Positions 33,601-45,461 of a DNA stretch of 64,000 nt are shown here, in pieces. Source of the DNA: Plumapathes pennacea (taxonomy: Eukaryota > Cnidaria > Anthozoa > Antipatharia > Myriopathidae); contig OZ038464.1 in the NCBI GenBank assembly GCA_964036295.1, forward strand, positions 26,548,508 through 26,612,507, in the 5' to 3' direction. Below the pieces are notes generated by a model. That model did no database searches. It was not told where the DNA came from and worked only from the letters and a program-made list of their open reading frames with translations. Both the position numbers and the translations under genes were made by a program. Position 1 is the stretch's first letter; each line of letters begins with the position of its first letter.

Positions 33601-36600
33601 ACCACATACCGACCACGCTACCGACCACATACGGACCACGTTACCGACTACACACCGACCACATACCGACCACGTACCGACCACATACCGACCACGTTAC
33701 CGATCACATACCGACAGTTCACGTTGATTACAATTACCGTCCAAATGCCGCGCTAACTAACTCTTTGAACATTTCATTCATTGTCTGTCACAGGAGATGA
33801 ACTTGGCCGTGTGTGGATCCCAGGTGGTGGGCATGGTACCCTTGGAAGCGATGCTGCTGGCTGCTGATTTCTATATAAAAAAGGAGAACCTCTTCATTGT
33901 TACTGAAGAGCAGAAAATTCGTTTGGTACGTAACTTGGAGCCCTATTTTAAAGCGGGATCAGCTCAAATTTAAAATCTCCGTTGCTTGCAACGGCGAATT
34001 GTAGTTTCGAGAAGCGCTTTCTCGGCGGACCGGCTACGCCTAAGTTGCTTGGAACAGCACGTCATGGAGGGTGACAACCCCGTATGTGGCGTGTCCGGCC
34101 GCTCACGATGTGCTTTCATCGTCAGTAATTTTGGGAGATTTTCACATTTTTATGCAGTCTTTCATACGAGTTTTTAACCCCTTGTTCATGCAGGTTGTTG
34201 AGCGACTTGGCCTGAGTTCTCTGATACCGTTTGACCCCAAGACGAGGATAATAGAGTACGTGTGAAAAATAGAGTGGATCACACCATACAAGGCTGCGTG
34301 AGCCCTTCACTCCCAAGAGCGATCAACTTCAATTTTCTCCTTCAGTTCTCACCAGAGACATATCATCTTGCTCAGATGAAAACTGATTGAACTATCAATT
34401 CTCACTATAACACTCGTACAGTTTCTTCTTTAATGGTTAGGAGAATCTGCATTTTGAATTTGGGAGTGAAAACGTTAATTAACACGGACGTGTTTTTACC
34501 TCCCATGCTCGCTGTTTACACACAAACAGGAACCAGAGCGTTTTGAAATCATCTGCTTTATTTAGGAAGTGTTCTCGAATCGATGCGTTTTTTCTTTTAG
34601 TTTCTTTTTTTCTTTTTAAGTTTTAACATGTTTCGCCCCCCTCCCCCCCAGGTTATTTAGTTGTCTGTTGTCGTCCTTTTTGAATAGGTACATGATCGGT
34701 TCACGTGAAGATGGGCCTTTGGTTTCTATGCCCCTGAAAGAGTTCGTGCTCAGCCTAGGTTCCAGGTCTTCAGCCCCTGGAGGAGGCTCGGCATCTGCTG
34801 CAATTGCAGCTGTGGTAAGTTGCAGCTTGTTTCGGAACGACAGGGCTCGCACGGCTGCTGTTTGTGCCGTTCTGTGTCGTACTGTGCTGTGCTGAAGCGT
34901 CTTTACTGTGTAGCATGTCTTGTCGCGGCGTCCCGTACCGCGTGCTGTGCCGAGAAATGCGATGCGATGTGCTGTGCTTTGCTGTGCTGCAACGTGCCTT
35001 GCGGTGCCGTGATGTGCTGTGCTGTAACGTGCTTTGCGTGCTGTGATGCGATGTGATGTAACGAGCATTGCGTGCCGTTATGTGATGTGTCGTAACGTGC
35101 CTTGCGTGCGTAATATACTGTGCTATAGCAAGCCTTCCGTGCCGTGATGTACTGTGCTGTAGCGTGCATTGCGTGCGGTGCCGTGATGTTTTGTGCTGTA
35201 ACGTGCATTGCGTACCGTGATGTACTGTGCTGTAACGCGCCTTGCGTGCGTACTATGCTTTGCCGTAGCGATCCGTGCACCGATGTAGTGTGTTGCAGGG
35301 TGCGTTACCTCACCGTGCTCTACAATTCGTGTTTAAACTCGTCTTTTCTCTCGCACAGGGAGCATCGCTGGGCACTATGGTTGGCTGGATGACGTACGGT
35401 AATCGCAAGTTTGCGTCTCTGGATTCCAAGATGCGCGAGCTGATTCCGCCGTTACGTCAAGTCATGCTGGATCTCCTCCCCATGGTGGACGCGGACACCA
35501 GCGCCTTCAACGAGTTCATGGTAGAGTAGGGAGTGGCGGGGGGTTTAATGATTTAATGGTGACAGGGTGGCAGACTTGAAACTGGTTGCCTATTGGCCCG
35601 TTGGACGGCGTAACCTCGAGCCTACATCTTGTGTTCTTATGTTGTGAGCACTCACAGGAATAGTGTTCGGTTTACTTTATTACTTGCGCTATTTGATGTA
35701 CACGACCAAGACACCACACGAGAACAATTCCGTGTCTATCTATACGTAAACTGAAGGACAGATAGATGGCAGTAACCTGCGTATCTCTTTGTAACATTCA
35801 GGAAGCAAAGAAATTGCCAAAGAAAACGCCAGAGGAAGAAGAGGCGTAAGTGAATAGTTTAAGACTAAATTATCCCTGCAGCATTTATTGGTGTTTCTTT
35901 ATTAGTACTATTTCTACTTGTTCTAATTCAGACGCGATCAAGCCATGCTTAAAGGGCTCAAGTGTGCGGTCAATGTGCCGATGTCAGTTATCAGGAAAAC
36001 CAATCAGATTTGGGAACCACTGGTGGAGCTCGCTAAAGTAGGAAATATGAACACCATGTCAGACCTGCAGGTGGGTTGCCACGACGCAAGTCATAACGAC
36101 AAAACTTCACTGTGCACGCCCAGTAGTTACACCTTTTTTTTTTTTTAACCCTTTCACTCCCGAGATCAAAATGCAAAATCTTTCAACCATTCTAGATTTT
36201 TTGAGCGACGTAGTAAGAATAAAATAAAAAGAAAGAAAAGAAAAAAGCAAAAAGGCAAACTATCAAGTGGCATGTTCTCCATACTGCATGATATATCTCT
36301 TGTGACAGACCGACGGAGAAAATGGAAGTCTCTTGGGGAATGAAAGGGTTTTAAAACTTGAACTTAACGCTGTTGTGGTACATGCTGTTGTGTGCTATAA
36401 CACAGTGCATTTTGTGTTATTTCACCATTTTGTTGCTTTTTCTGTGACAGGTCGGTGCCCGGAGTCTAGAGACGGGTGTGTGGGGCGCCTACTACAACGT
36501 TAAGATAAACTTAAAGGACATCAAGGATGAGACGTTCAACCTAGAGGTGCGATGCGGGAGTTTGGATGTTTTAGATGTTAATGCATTAATCAATGCCGTC

Positions 36601-37215
36601 TACTAACCTACCCACCCCTCCATGGTCAGGCTCCATGTGCTTGGGCGTCGGGCAGTTGCAGGCATACTCAGTAGAAATAGTGGGAAAGCGTCAGCTTGGG
36701 AGTAGGGAATATGTGTAGTCACACTGACAAAAAGTGGGGAGACGAGGAGAGTTTGATCGATGGAGAACACCCGCGGTTTCCAACAAACGGAAAGTCACTG
36801 CTTTGTACTAATGAAGTGCTGCTATGGACAGAGGGGAGGGGAGGGGAGGGGGCTTTTACTGTAATTAAATTTATTTTCACTCCCAAGCTCTAAATGCAGA
36901 TTCTCCCAGCCTTATAGGAAGGAAATATATGAGTTATGTAGTGTGAACTTATACTTTAATCATTCAGCTATTATCTAAGCAAGCTATCAAGAGTCAAATA
37001 CTTCATACCGTATGGTGTACCTCTTGTAAGAAACTGAACGAGAAAATTGAAGTTGACCGCTATTCGGAGTTGATCACTGAAGGGTTAACTGCTAAATTTG
37101 CTTAATCCTCATTTCTTTTCAGACACTTAAAGAGGCCGAAGCAGCGTTGAAAGTTGCCCAAGAGAAATGCAAAGAGATTTTAACGATCCTGGATGACAGA
37201 GAGAGTCGTACGTAA
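30686..37215 (+). CDS. FTCD: Formimidoyltransferase-cyclodeaminase (FTCD)
   Basis: FTCD is a bifunctional cytosolic enzyme of histidine breakdown: it moves the formimino group from formiminoglutamate to tetrahydrofolate and then deaminates it to methenyl-THF. Exons: 30686-30923, 31386-31514, 31825-31913, 32488-32667, 33383-33520, 33794-33925, 34194-34255, 34688-34814, 35359-35520, 35802-35845, 35932-36070, 36451-36546, 37123-37215; total 1,629 nt, 542 aa (human 541). The transferase half (about 1-325) starts [16 protein letters not shown] and keeps the catalytic His at residue 82 ([14 protein letters not shown]). [17 protein letters not shown] and [10 protein letters not shown] follow. The cyclodeaminase half contains [15 protein letters not shown] and [11 protein letters not shown]. 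Both halves look intact. Introns carry several repeats. Confidence 0.96.
33550..33715 (+). repeat. Short tandem repeat ACCGACCACATACCGACCACGT
   Basis: An 11-12 bp unit (TACCGACCACA/G) is repeated about 14 times just after the FTCD exon-5 donor. Open frames through it (THRPHTDH-like) are artefacts. Confidence 0.9.
34300..34478. mobile_element. MITE of the TTAACCCTTTCACTCCC family
   Basis: Contains CCCTTCACTCCCAAGAGCGA, ACTATCAATTCTCACTATAA and TTGGGAGTGAAAACGTTAA. Lies in FTCD intron 7. Confidence 0.75.
34832..35300 (+). repeat. Degenerate tandem array rich in TGCTGTGCTGTAACGTGCCTTGCGTG
   Basis: Roughly 30-40 bp units with GTGATGTACTGTGCTGTA and CGTGCCTTGCGTG recur across most of FTCD intron 8. 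Cys-rich and His-rich open frames here on both strands come from the repeat. Confidence 0.85.
36145..36355. mobile_element. MITE of the TTAACCCTTTCACTCCC family
   Basis: Left end TTAACCCTTTCACTCCCGAG, right end GGGGAATGAAAGGGTTTTAA. Also holds an A-rich insertion. FTCD intron 11. Confidence 0.75.
36862..37088. mobile_element. MITE of the TTAACCCTTTCACTCCC family
   Basis: TTTTCACTCCCAAGCTCTAA at the left, ACTGAAGGGTTAACT at the right, interior GCAGATTCTCCCAGCC. FTCD intron 12, just upstream of the last exon. Confidence 0.7.
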
Positions 37216-38365
37216 TAGTCGTGATAGTCGTACTGTCGTACGCACAGTTACCGGAAAGCGGATCACGTGCAGTGTGTAGTAGCGAGATAAAGCACAGAGC
37301 GCAGTGGAGTTGCTTGCCATTATGTAAAACCCTATATATTGACCTTACATGAAGGATACCGCAAGACGATTTCATTGCGGGCGCGCGACGCCCCGATGTA
37401 ATCGTTTTGCGGTATCCTTCATGAAAGTCAATATATATGGTTTTAAACATGGAAAACAAGCGAACTCCTCTGCGCCCTGTGGATAAAGCGGTAGTGTTTA
37501 CCTTATGCACGGACATTCTATGTCAGACGTATTACGTCGAATTGTTTATTTTTGATGTGAATTTTAGGTAAGTGGAAATTCGCCTTTCAAACAAAACTAT
37601 GGATACAAAATGAGCAATTCTGATATTTCATATTTTAAAACAAATTCCGTGGGTTATAAACCCTTCGATATTTATACTCGCTGACGGCAGCAAAAAATGT
37701 AGGACTACCGTACTCCGGGACACAAGAATTTTGTTTGGTTCGATAGCGTAGCAAAGCACTTGAAATACATGCAATGTTGGAGAAATTTCTCGTGCTTTGT
37801 GATTTGGACTGGATTTTTGTCAGTTGTTACGTTTATTGTTTGATTGTGTTGAAGGGGCAGTGTCATGAGATGCGCATGCGCCTGCGTTTGTTCGATTCTT
37901 GAAAACATTCGTCTAATGTTTTCAAGTTTGAAATCCAAGATGTCGTCCACAACGGCGGGGAGTGATGTTTGTTTCAAGTAAGCAACGTAGATTCCCCATC
38001 GTCCATAGCACTCCTTCGACTGAAAACGAGGCAACACAAGGAACGCTCGAAACATAAACTATTGTTTTATTCTCGCTTCCAAATATTAAATTTTAATATT
38101 AGTAATAATATTATTTCAAAAATTTTCTTCCCATCTAATATAGATATTGTTCCAATGCTTGTTTTGCAGCTTTAGTATAAATCGCGCAACCTTTTGGTTC
38201 GTTCATCAAACTTGTCGTTGGGTAGGGGTATCGAGAACTGGAAGAGATTTTTAAAAAGTTTAAAAAATCTTCGACATTAAAAAACAGCATAGTATGATCC
38301 CAGGCATGAGCAAAAACGAACAGTGTTTCGCAAGAGTCACTACAATAAAGAAACAGTATTGTTTT
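37216..38365. other. Tail-to-tail intergenic region FTCD / GalNAc-transferase A
   Basis: No gene seen. Contains the foldback element at 37326-37444. Short frames elsewhere look random. Confidence 0.6.
37326..37444. mobile_element. Foldback element with about 50-bp arms
   Basis: The left arm AAAACCCTATATATTGACC ... TGAAGGATACCGCAAGACGA pairs with the right arm TCGTTTTGCGGTATCCTTCA ... GTCAATATATATGGTTTT. A GC-rich loop (GCGGGCGCGCGACGCCCC) lies between them. The whole unit is 119 bp. Confidence 0.8.
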
Positions 38366-38769
38366 CTATTTCACAGACTTGTTGGTTCTTTCTTCCTCGG
38401 GGTAACTCGAAAACCTCCATTTTTGTGTCTCGCTTCCGTCGCAATTTCGCGCCACCAATTTATCGCCATCTGCTTCAAGACACACCTGGTGGATCTCGTG
38501 ATATATCCGTCCATCCTAAATAAACAAGGACCAAGCAATGAGTCTTAAGCAACGTAAAATAGCACTGAGCCAGGAAACCTGTCTGTTTTGGCAGGCTACA
38601 GAGCCGAACTCACGTGCCGTGCCCAACTAAATAGCCCCTCGATCTGCCTTTTCTTCAGGGTCCCCAAAAATCGAAGCCGTAATTGGTAAACCATTTTGTT
38701 GGAGAAGATTAGTCTCGTCTGGCCTACGCACATGCTTTCCACCTGGTCATGTTTTGTGTTAGTATTCGT

Positions 38770-38823
<54 letters not shown>

Positions 38824-41800
38824 TGCATTTTTCGTTTTGGGCGATGAAACCTGGCTCCAATTTTTTTACACATGTCCAGACGCAGACAGAAAGATTACTG
38901 AGAGGACCCTAGGCATTGTTACAGTTGGATTTTTGAACGTTGCGTTATCGGCACGGTAACAGCAACAGTGGCGTAACGCTTGAAACGGGCCCAAAGACAG
39001 GATATTAAACAGGCAATAAAACCACTTGCACACTCAAACGCAGTACCAAATAGTGCTTCCAGCATACGCGAGTGAAGACTGTGAAGTAGATCTCTCTACT
39101 CAGTCTGGTTTTGTTTCTGCATAATTCCATTGTGACCAATGTGGCAGTTTCCCCCAGTATGCCTGCCAAGTTTGATCATCAAGTGGCCTCCCGCCCAAAT
39201 ATCTCAGCCTCAACAACTGCGCATGACTGTCAAAAGTGGCTTATAGAAGTCACGCGACTAACCCGTTTGTGTGTCCACTTCTGGTTCCCGCCCAGACCGT
39301 GACACGTGTAGAGGCGCACTTGCTCAGAACTGCTGGTCAGATCCAAACACATATCGTCGTGCCAGAACTCGTTTTTCTTGGAGTACATGAAAAACTGCAA
39401 AAAATCAAATGTGTTAACTGACGGGGCGTTTAAAACCTGGATCTCTTGATATGCAAAACTTCAGTTTAGAACGTGCCAAGTTTCGTGGTTTCAACTTTCA
39501 ACGACTCACATGGCCACTTGTGTATCCACTCACTAACTCGGGCCCCGTTTCGATTGAAAACGTAACTTATTTTTTGCAGTTCGGCCTTTCGTCCACACGT
39601 AAACGCCGTTTTCATAAACTCGTGCGGACAACCGAAAACGGTTGAACTTGTGAAAACGGTAGTTCACTCGTCCATTCATTAGAGAGCTTAAGCACCAGGA
39701 CGGGAGAGGACGACGGCAACGTCGGTGAAACAATAAAACTCATTGCAGAAGACAAAAGGCACACGTGATTATGTGAAATTGACATAATCTCGGGGTCGCC
39801 GTGCTCTCGCGTGCGACTCCAAATGCTTCTTTTTTAGGCTATAGTCAGGACGTGGACGACATTTTGAGAAATCACGACATCCGTTCTTCTTTGTAATGGA
39901 CGATGAAAGCAATAAAACTTTGGCAAAAACGGAACAAAATAGGCAAAGTTACAAAGACATAAGGAATACGGAGACAATTTTTTTCATGGTTCCTTGCGTT
40001 GCCGTCGCCGTCCTACTTTGCTTAAACTCCCTACTAACTCACACGCGTGGGCGTCAATTTGCTCTCTTTTCGACTCACTCGTTCATTCGTGTGTAGAACG
40101 TCCCTCGAAACTGTACCTGGTTGTTTCCCATGCCGTGGCACATATACATGCCGGGCTCTCCCCCGGGGTCATTATGAGCCAGCGTGTCCAAGCACGAATG
40201 TGTTCCTAAATTGCGTACCTGTAAAATACCAGAAATGAATCTTTCAGGTAGGTAAAGTTACACAGTCGTAGCTCACCAAGAAAGTCCAAATCAGAATAAT
40301 GACGTGATAGCTGACAAAAAGTACGTTCTACGTAGAAAAGATGACGATGACGATGATGACAACGACAAGGATGGCAGCGATAATGGTGGTGGTGACGATG
40401 GCGATCTGAGAAGTTGACGATGGTGGCAATGATGATTATGATGATGGTGATGTTTATGATGATGATGATGATGATGGTGATTATGACAATAATGGTGATG
40501 ACTATGAAGATGATGACGATGCTGATGATAATGACGATGATGGTGATTACTATGATGATGACTAGAGTGCACTTTTTTTTCGCTCGTTTGTTCGTTTATT
40601 TTTGTGTTTTTAGCAGACAGCGGATGGTCTCCTACCTCGCCTCTTCCATAAGGGTACTGGTCGGGGATTTCGAGCTCAGGAATAACATTTTCTAAATACC
40701 ACTTGAACGGCTTGCACTTTAACTTCTTGCGCAGAGCAACCCTCGCTGATATATCTCCGTAATCTTTTCCCTTGAGTTGAGGCCTCATGGCGTAGAATAT
40801 GTCCTTGTACTCGTCCATCCACACTTCTGCCAATCGCATGTTGTTCTTATCAATGGCGCCTTCGCCGATGCGGTATGGCTGGCTTTCACGAAACACATGG
40901 CCGACTTTTGAGCATGGCACGATTTCTAAAGACCCGCCGCACGTCCAGATCTAGAAAGAAAAAAGGTGTGATGCTCGCGTTTATAAGTAGAAGCCTTTAC
41001 TCCCCTAGAGTGATCAGAGGCAAACTTCTCCTTTTGATGCGTGATACTTATCCGTTAATTACGTAGATACGGTCAAGAAAGCCCGCGGTCGCAACTGGTC
41101 ATCTGACGCTACCAATTTTGACATGTACGACTGAATAAACGGAAGGCCCAAAGTGGAAGCAGCGTGAATATTTCGTTCGGAAAACAAGGTGAGCGAAGCT
41201 TTTTGTACTAACAGACATAAACCCAGGGTATAAAGCTGCGCAAAAGTGAATTTTACAAAGCGCAGACCTGCGCGGAACTTCCACCACAGCAAAAGACATG
41301 GAACGTACTAGCTCGCTGAGTTATTCAATATTTATTGGCTGGAAGAGAGCGGCAAATGCCTGGTCATAGCACAAAGCTCGAACACCAATTATTCCCTCCT
41401 GTCCGGCTCAGCAAACTTTCGTATTTGGCGAAACGGCGACTACTAGACTTCACACAATAACAGGCGTTGCTGCCTACAATGATGCATACGCGATTTCTCA
41501 CGTACTATGACGCGCACGTGCCTTATTATAGTCACGTGCAATATTTTGAATCGCACATGAGTGTTATAAAAAAGCAACACCGCTAAATTGAAAGAAAAAG
41601 GAAAGAGAAAAGAGAAAAGCTACGACAGCAACAAGGAACTTTACGTACCCTGAATGACATCTCCACATTTTCGCCTCCCCAGAAAGTCATTTCTTCGTCG
41701 TACGAACCAATCTCATAAAAATAACTTGTGTCGATTGCGAACAACCCTCCCGCCATTGTTGGTGACCTAAAAATAAGAAAAAAGGCAATATCAGGGGCAG

Positions 41801-44510
41801 AGAAAAGTTGACCGGATCCGAGTGTGGGAGCGCCCAAAGGGGTATGCTCCCCTGGCAAAAAAAAAAAAAAAAAAAAAATAGAGAGAAAACTTAATGGACG
41901 AAAGCATACTTGGCATCGTCGGCATTAGATAATTCTCAAGGCAGAAACACGACACTTAGTTTACTCTACCTGATTGGGTCTGCGTCCGAATTTCTCCTAT
42001 TCTGCTCGTAATCCGGCAAAGATCTCCATTTAAAAGTTAATTCCCAGTTAAAAATTCCTCGGTTATTACCACCCTTGCTACTAACATAAGAAAACGTCCT
42101 CAAGTCTATAACTTCAATATCTGGCGTGACCACGATAGTCCTGTTGGATGCGATTCTTGCGAGCAGCGGTTCTAGCCAACCGTAATTAGCTTCGCAGTGA
42201 GAATCCAGGAAAACCAACACCTCGCCAGTCGCTTGTTTGGCGCCACGAAGTCTGGCTCGTATCAGGCCCTCTCGCCTTGGCGCTCGGACCAGTCGAACTT
42301 TTTTCAGCTGTGAGATGTAGTCTTCCAGTTTTGTGTTAAGATGACCTATGCGCAAGAGGGAAAATTGTAATACTGTGATCGTGGAAGCCTATAGTTGTGT
42401 AGACCGGCTTTACAGGGGTAAGGGGCGATGGGGGTGCCGGGGGGAGCACAAGCATTAAAGCAGTAACCATGGCAGCACACGGACGAGGTCGAAAAGGTGA
42501 TACCGAACCAATTTAACAAAAATATAAAAAAAGGATTGGGTCAGTTTATGCCACAATGTTACAATCAAGGCTTGAAAAAGGAAACTTCATGCCTTGATTG
42601 GAACATTGGAACACAAGGCTTGAGCAAGTTGCAGGACCTAATGTCCACTAAGAACCATTTCACTTACCGTAACGTTGGAAGTCGCTACAGTCGTCCACCA
42701 GAATGATTTCTTTCAAAAGATATGGAGGTGATCTTGCTAACACTGTATGCACAGTTCGTAGCAACGTGGACCAAGCTTCGTTGTGAAATATGACAATGAC
42801 ACTGGTTGAAGGCATATTCCTTGGATATTTCAGCGAAAAACACCTAACGCGTACAAAATGAGATCCATAAGGGAAGTGCTAAAATTTCACGAAGACTTAC
42901 TGTACTAATAACAAGCTTTAACATTTATTTTTTAGTTGAGACCACAAAGACAACTGCAAGGCAAACAAAACGTTCAGTGTCATACCTGCGCCGGCCGTGA
43001 TCAGCAGATTCAGCCGCTTGAAAAATTAAACCGCTAACAAATGCTTGAACCCGGCACTTCAGGCAATAAACTTAGTGAAACGGCTGGTGATATTTTGCGA
43101 AATTAAACGGTTAATTAGTTTCCCAATCAGCCGTTCCGTAAATTATCGAAACTACTGTTTCGCCTGATTTATAGCGTTTCACAAATTAACCGTTTCGCAA
43201 AATATCCGCGCCGGTTTCTTAATTTACCGTTTCGCAAAATACAATATTCCAATCTCAGCTTCCCTTTCGACTAGAGGGTTTTCTTCACAACAACTAAAAA
43301 TCAGTACCCCTGAGCCCAGCAAACTTTTATGGCGATCATTCCGAGGCTTGAAAAATGCTTCTTACGATGGACCTGATTTGGAGCCGAGAAAAAGAACCTG
43401 CTCATTCACTTTTAACACTGTTTTCAAACGAAAAGAAGCAAGAACTTGCACTTTTCTCAGTGTTGCTTGCTCCTCGAAAAAATTAGTTTGTTTTCGGAAA
43501 CAGAATAAAATGTTTTGAATAGTATAAATTTCCAAGGCTGTGAAAAGTTGGCCAAAAATATTTTGCATTTTCTCGTCAATGCTTTATGGCCTAAAAGGTC
43601 AGTGGGCTTGGGTTAAGGGCCGAGAAGACGACTGATGTTTTAGGCTGGTCACTACTTTTTATGAGCCGAATCTCTTTGTTACAGAATTTTGTGTGACTCT
43701 ATTTTGTTTCCGTTGAGAGTCAAAAGACCTCACGGATAAACAACTTTTGTTTAAAATTGACTCAAAGTAAGTCAAGCGACCACCCGTGGGGTAACACAAA
43801 AATCAACACAAGAAGTGCATCTCTTCAAGTGCGACCTGTTCCTGTTCTTTGTTTATATCGATCTCTTGATCGCAGAACAGGTCTTATAAAAAATTGATGA
43901 GCGGATGACGCCTGCTTACCTCTGTTAACTGAAGGAGAAAAGGAGACACGATCCACGGCGCCTTACCCATCAAACAGCAAACATCACCAGCTACCGATGA
44001 TTGCAACCTACTGATACTTTCACCCGGCATTGATCGATAAAGAAGGATACTTTACAAATAGGTTTCTTGCGATTGTTATGAAAACAAAATATTTGGTCCA
44101 CAAACTATAATAACTTACTCAGACGGTCGGTTATCGGGAATCGCTCGCTCCAGCGAAATCTTCGAGCTTGCCAGTTCGTTGAATTTGTATTTCTCGTGCC
44201 CTTCATCTTCCATTGCTTTCTCGTTTTCCTTGTTAACCACAGCCTGCCCATTTTCCCCTATTCCTCTGAGTTTTGGAGGAAGCCCTGTAACATACATCGC
44301 CCTGAAATCGGCGACACTCAACATTTCCGAGAGGTCGGTTTGAATATTGGAAGCGGCATTCAACTCGTACGATTCTCGCTCGTTTTCATAGTTAAGTCTA
44401 GCGGTGTAGTTTAAAAGAATAAGCTCTATAGAAAGCCAGAAGATTGAAGTGGCGAAGATGGTGAACAAGATGTATCTCTTCCTGCTTGAACGAATCATCT
44501 TGGAAGACAA
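38366..44510 (-). CDS. Polypeptide N-acetylgalactosaminyltransferase A (GALNT family)
   Basis: GALNTs start mucin-type O-glycosylation by adding GalNAc from UDP-GalNAc to Ser/Thr in the Golgi. Exons: 44119-44510, 42668-42843, 41970-42345, 41649-41766, 40636-40950, 40117-40218, 39263-39394, 38366-38515; total 1,761 nt, 586 aa, all phases matching. It is a type II membrane protein: a short basic tail (MIRSSRKR), then a signal anchor at about residues 13-36. The catalytic domain has [17 protein letters not shown], the DSH metal motif at about 237-239 (VFLDSHCEA), [10 protein letters not shown] and WGGEN at about 344-348. The C-terminal ricin-type lectin domain has three repeats with [19 protein letters not shown] and ETQKWRF. 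All catalytic motifs are intact. The subtype cannot be fixed by eye. A paralogue on the same strand lies at 54721-59878. Confidence 0.93.
38768..38823 (+). repeat. (GTT)n microsatellite
   Basis: About 18 GTT units in the last intron of GalNAc-transferase A. Confidence 0.9.
40336..40570 (+). repeat. Degenerate GAT/ATG trinucleotide array
   Basis: Runs of GATGATGAT/GGTGAT in the intron just downstream of the exon ending at 40636. Read on the minus strand it gives a His-rich frame continuous with that exon. The GTAGGA donor and the lectin exon at 40117-40218 show it is intronic. Confidence 0.85.
43078..43216. repeat. Imperfect inverted repeat with TTTTGCGAAA core
   Basis: ATATTTTGCGAAATTAAACGGTTAA at the left faces AATTAACCGTTTCGCAAAATAT at the right. 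CCGTTTCGCAAAATA then repeats once more near 43226. Lies in the first intron of GalNAc-transferase A; probably a degenerate small element. Confidence 0.6.
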
Positions 44511-45122
44511 ATAGCGACTGAATACACATGAATGTAGTGTTTTGTTTGTGTGACCGCCTCAGAACCCGCAACATCCAATATTTCGCGATGTTCCTCCTCG
44601 AGAAGCCAAACAAATCAGCACAGACCACTTACATCTTCATTCTTGAAAAATAACGTGCAGACGACCGATCAGTGTCGCACTCGCCAGCACTTCTGATTGT
44701 GGCCGCGTCGTGGCGAAATCCAACACGCATCAATGAATATGCTTGCTCTTCGTGACTTCCGCTTGCCTCGACTTGGTCTTCTCACCGGAAACGTGTCGAG
44801 TAGATTGCAGGGGGAGGGAGGGGAGGATTTGTACCACTGATGGCCGAACAATTTTAATGCCAAACCACATATAATTATTCGGTCTGACAATGATTGATAT
44901 AAACCACACAAGTGGAAAGTGCTTTTAAACTATAAAGTTCATTTTAGCAATTTTCACTGGTGAGCTTTTGTGTGAACGTTTTCAACTCGGATAGCAACAA
45001 AGAAATAATCAACCTTGCTTGCCAAAAAAAAAAAAAAAAAAAAAGCCAGTTCGAGGGGCAATCCTGCTGAACACCCGTCCACGCTCAACGAATAGGGAGA
45101 GATTATTCGGCCCCCGAGCTAT
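44511..45122. other. Upstream region of GalNAc-transferase A
   Basis: No gene seen. Should contain the promoter of the minus-strand GalNAc-transferase. A run of A at about 45025-45043 is the only simple repeat. Confidence 0.5.
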
Positions 45123-45324
45123 TTAACAAATTGACGTCAGTTTTTTATGTGTCTGTCCTCTTATTGATCATGAAACGCGTCATAACATTGTCAAAAAGTT
45201 GTGGATCCACGAGGCGCTTCGCCGAGTGGATCCGCAACTTTTTGACAATGTTATGACGCGTTTCATGATCAATAAGAGGACAGACACATAAAAAACTGAC
45301 GTCAATTTGTTTTTTACAATAACA
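45123..45324 (+). repeat. Left terminal inverted repeat, self-palindromic
   Basis: The arms are 45125-45210 and 45226-45311, with a single mismatch (TTGTGG against TTGCGG), and the loop is GAGGCGCTTCGCCGA. The arms include GACGTCAGTTTTTTATGTGT and CTGTCCTCTTATTGATCATG. Just inside the repeat, at 45344-45383, the phrase ATGATCAATAAGAGGACAGA occurs once more beside a TTTCTCGCTTTGTGATTGGC segment. Confidence 0.9.
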
Positions 45325-45461
45325 CGTCAGTTTCTCGCTTTGTGATTGGCTAATTTTCATGATCAATAAGAGGACAGACACATAAAATGATAGCTTGCGT
45401 GAGCAAAAACTACGTGAGCAAAATTTACGCGAGCGAAACATTGCGCGAGCAAGCACTCAAT

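Noticed and set aside
34616-35392. Several overlapping Cys-rich and His-rich frames
   Set aside because: Produced by the degenerate tandem repeat in an FTCD intron; no splice or family support.
40291-40635. In-frame His-rich extension of the GalNAc-transferase A exon
   Set aside because: It reads through a GTAGGA donor into a GAT/ATG microsatellite; the lectin exon at 40117-40218 continues the protein in the correct phase instead.
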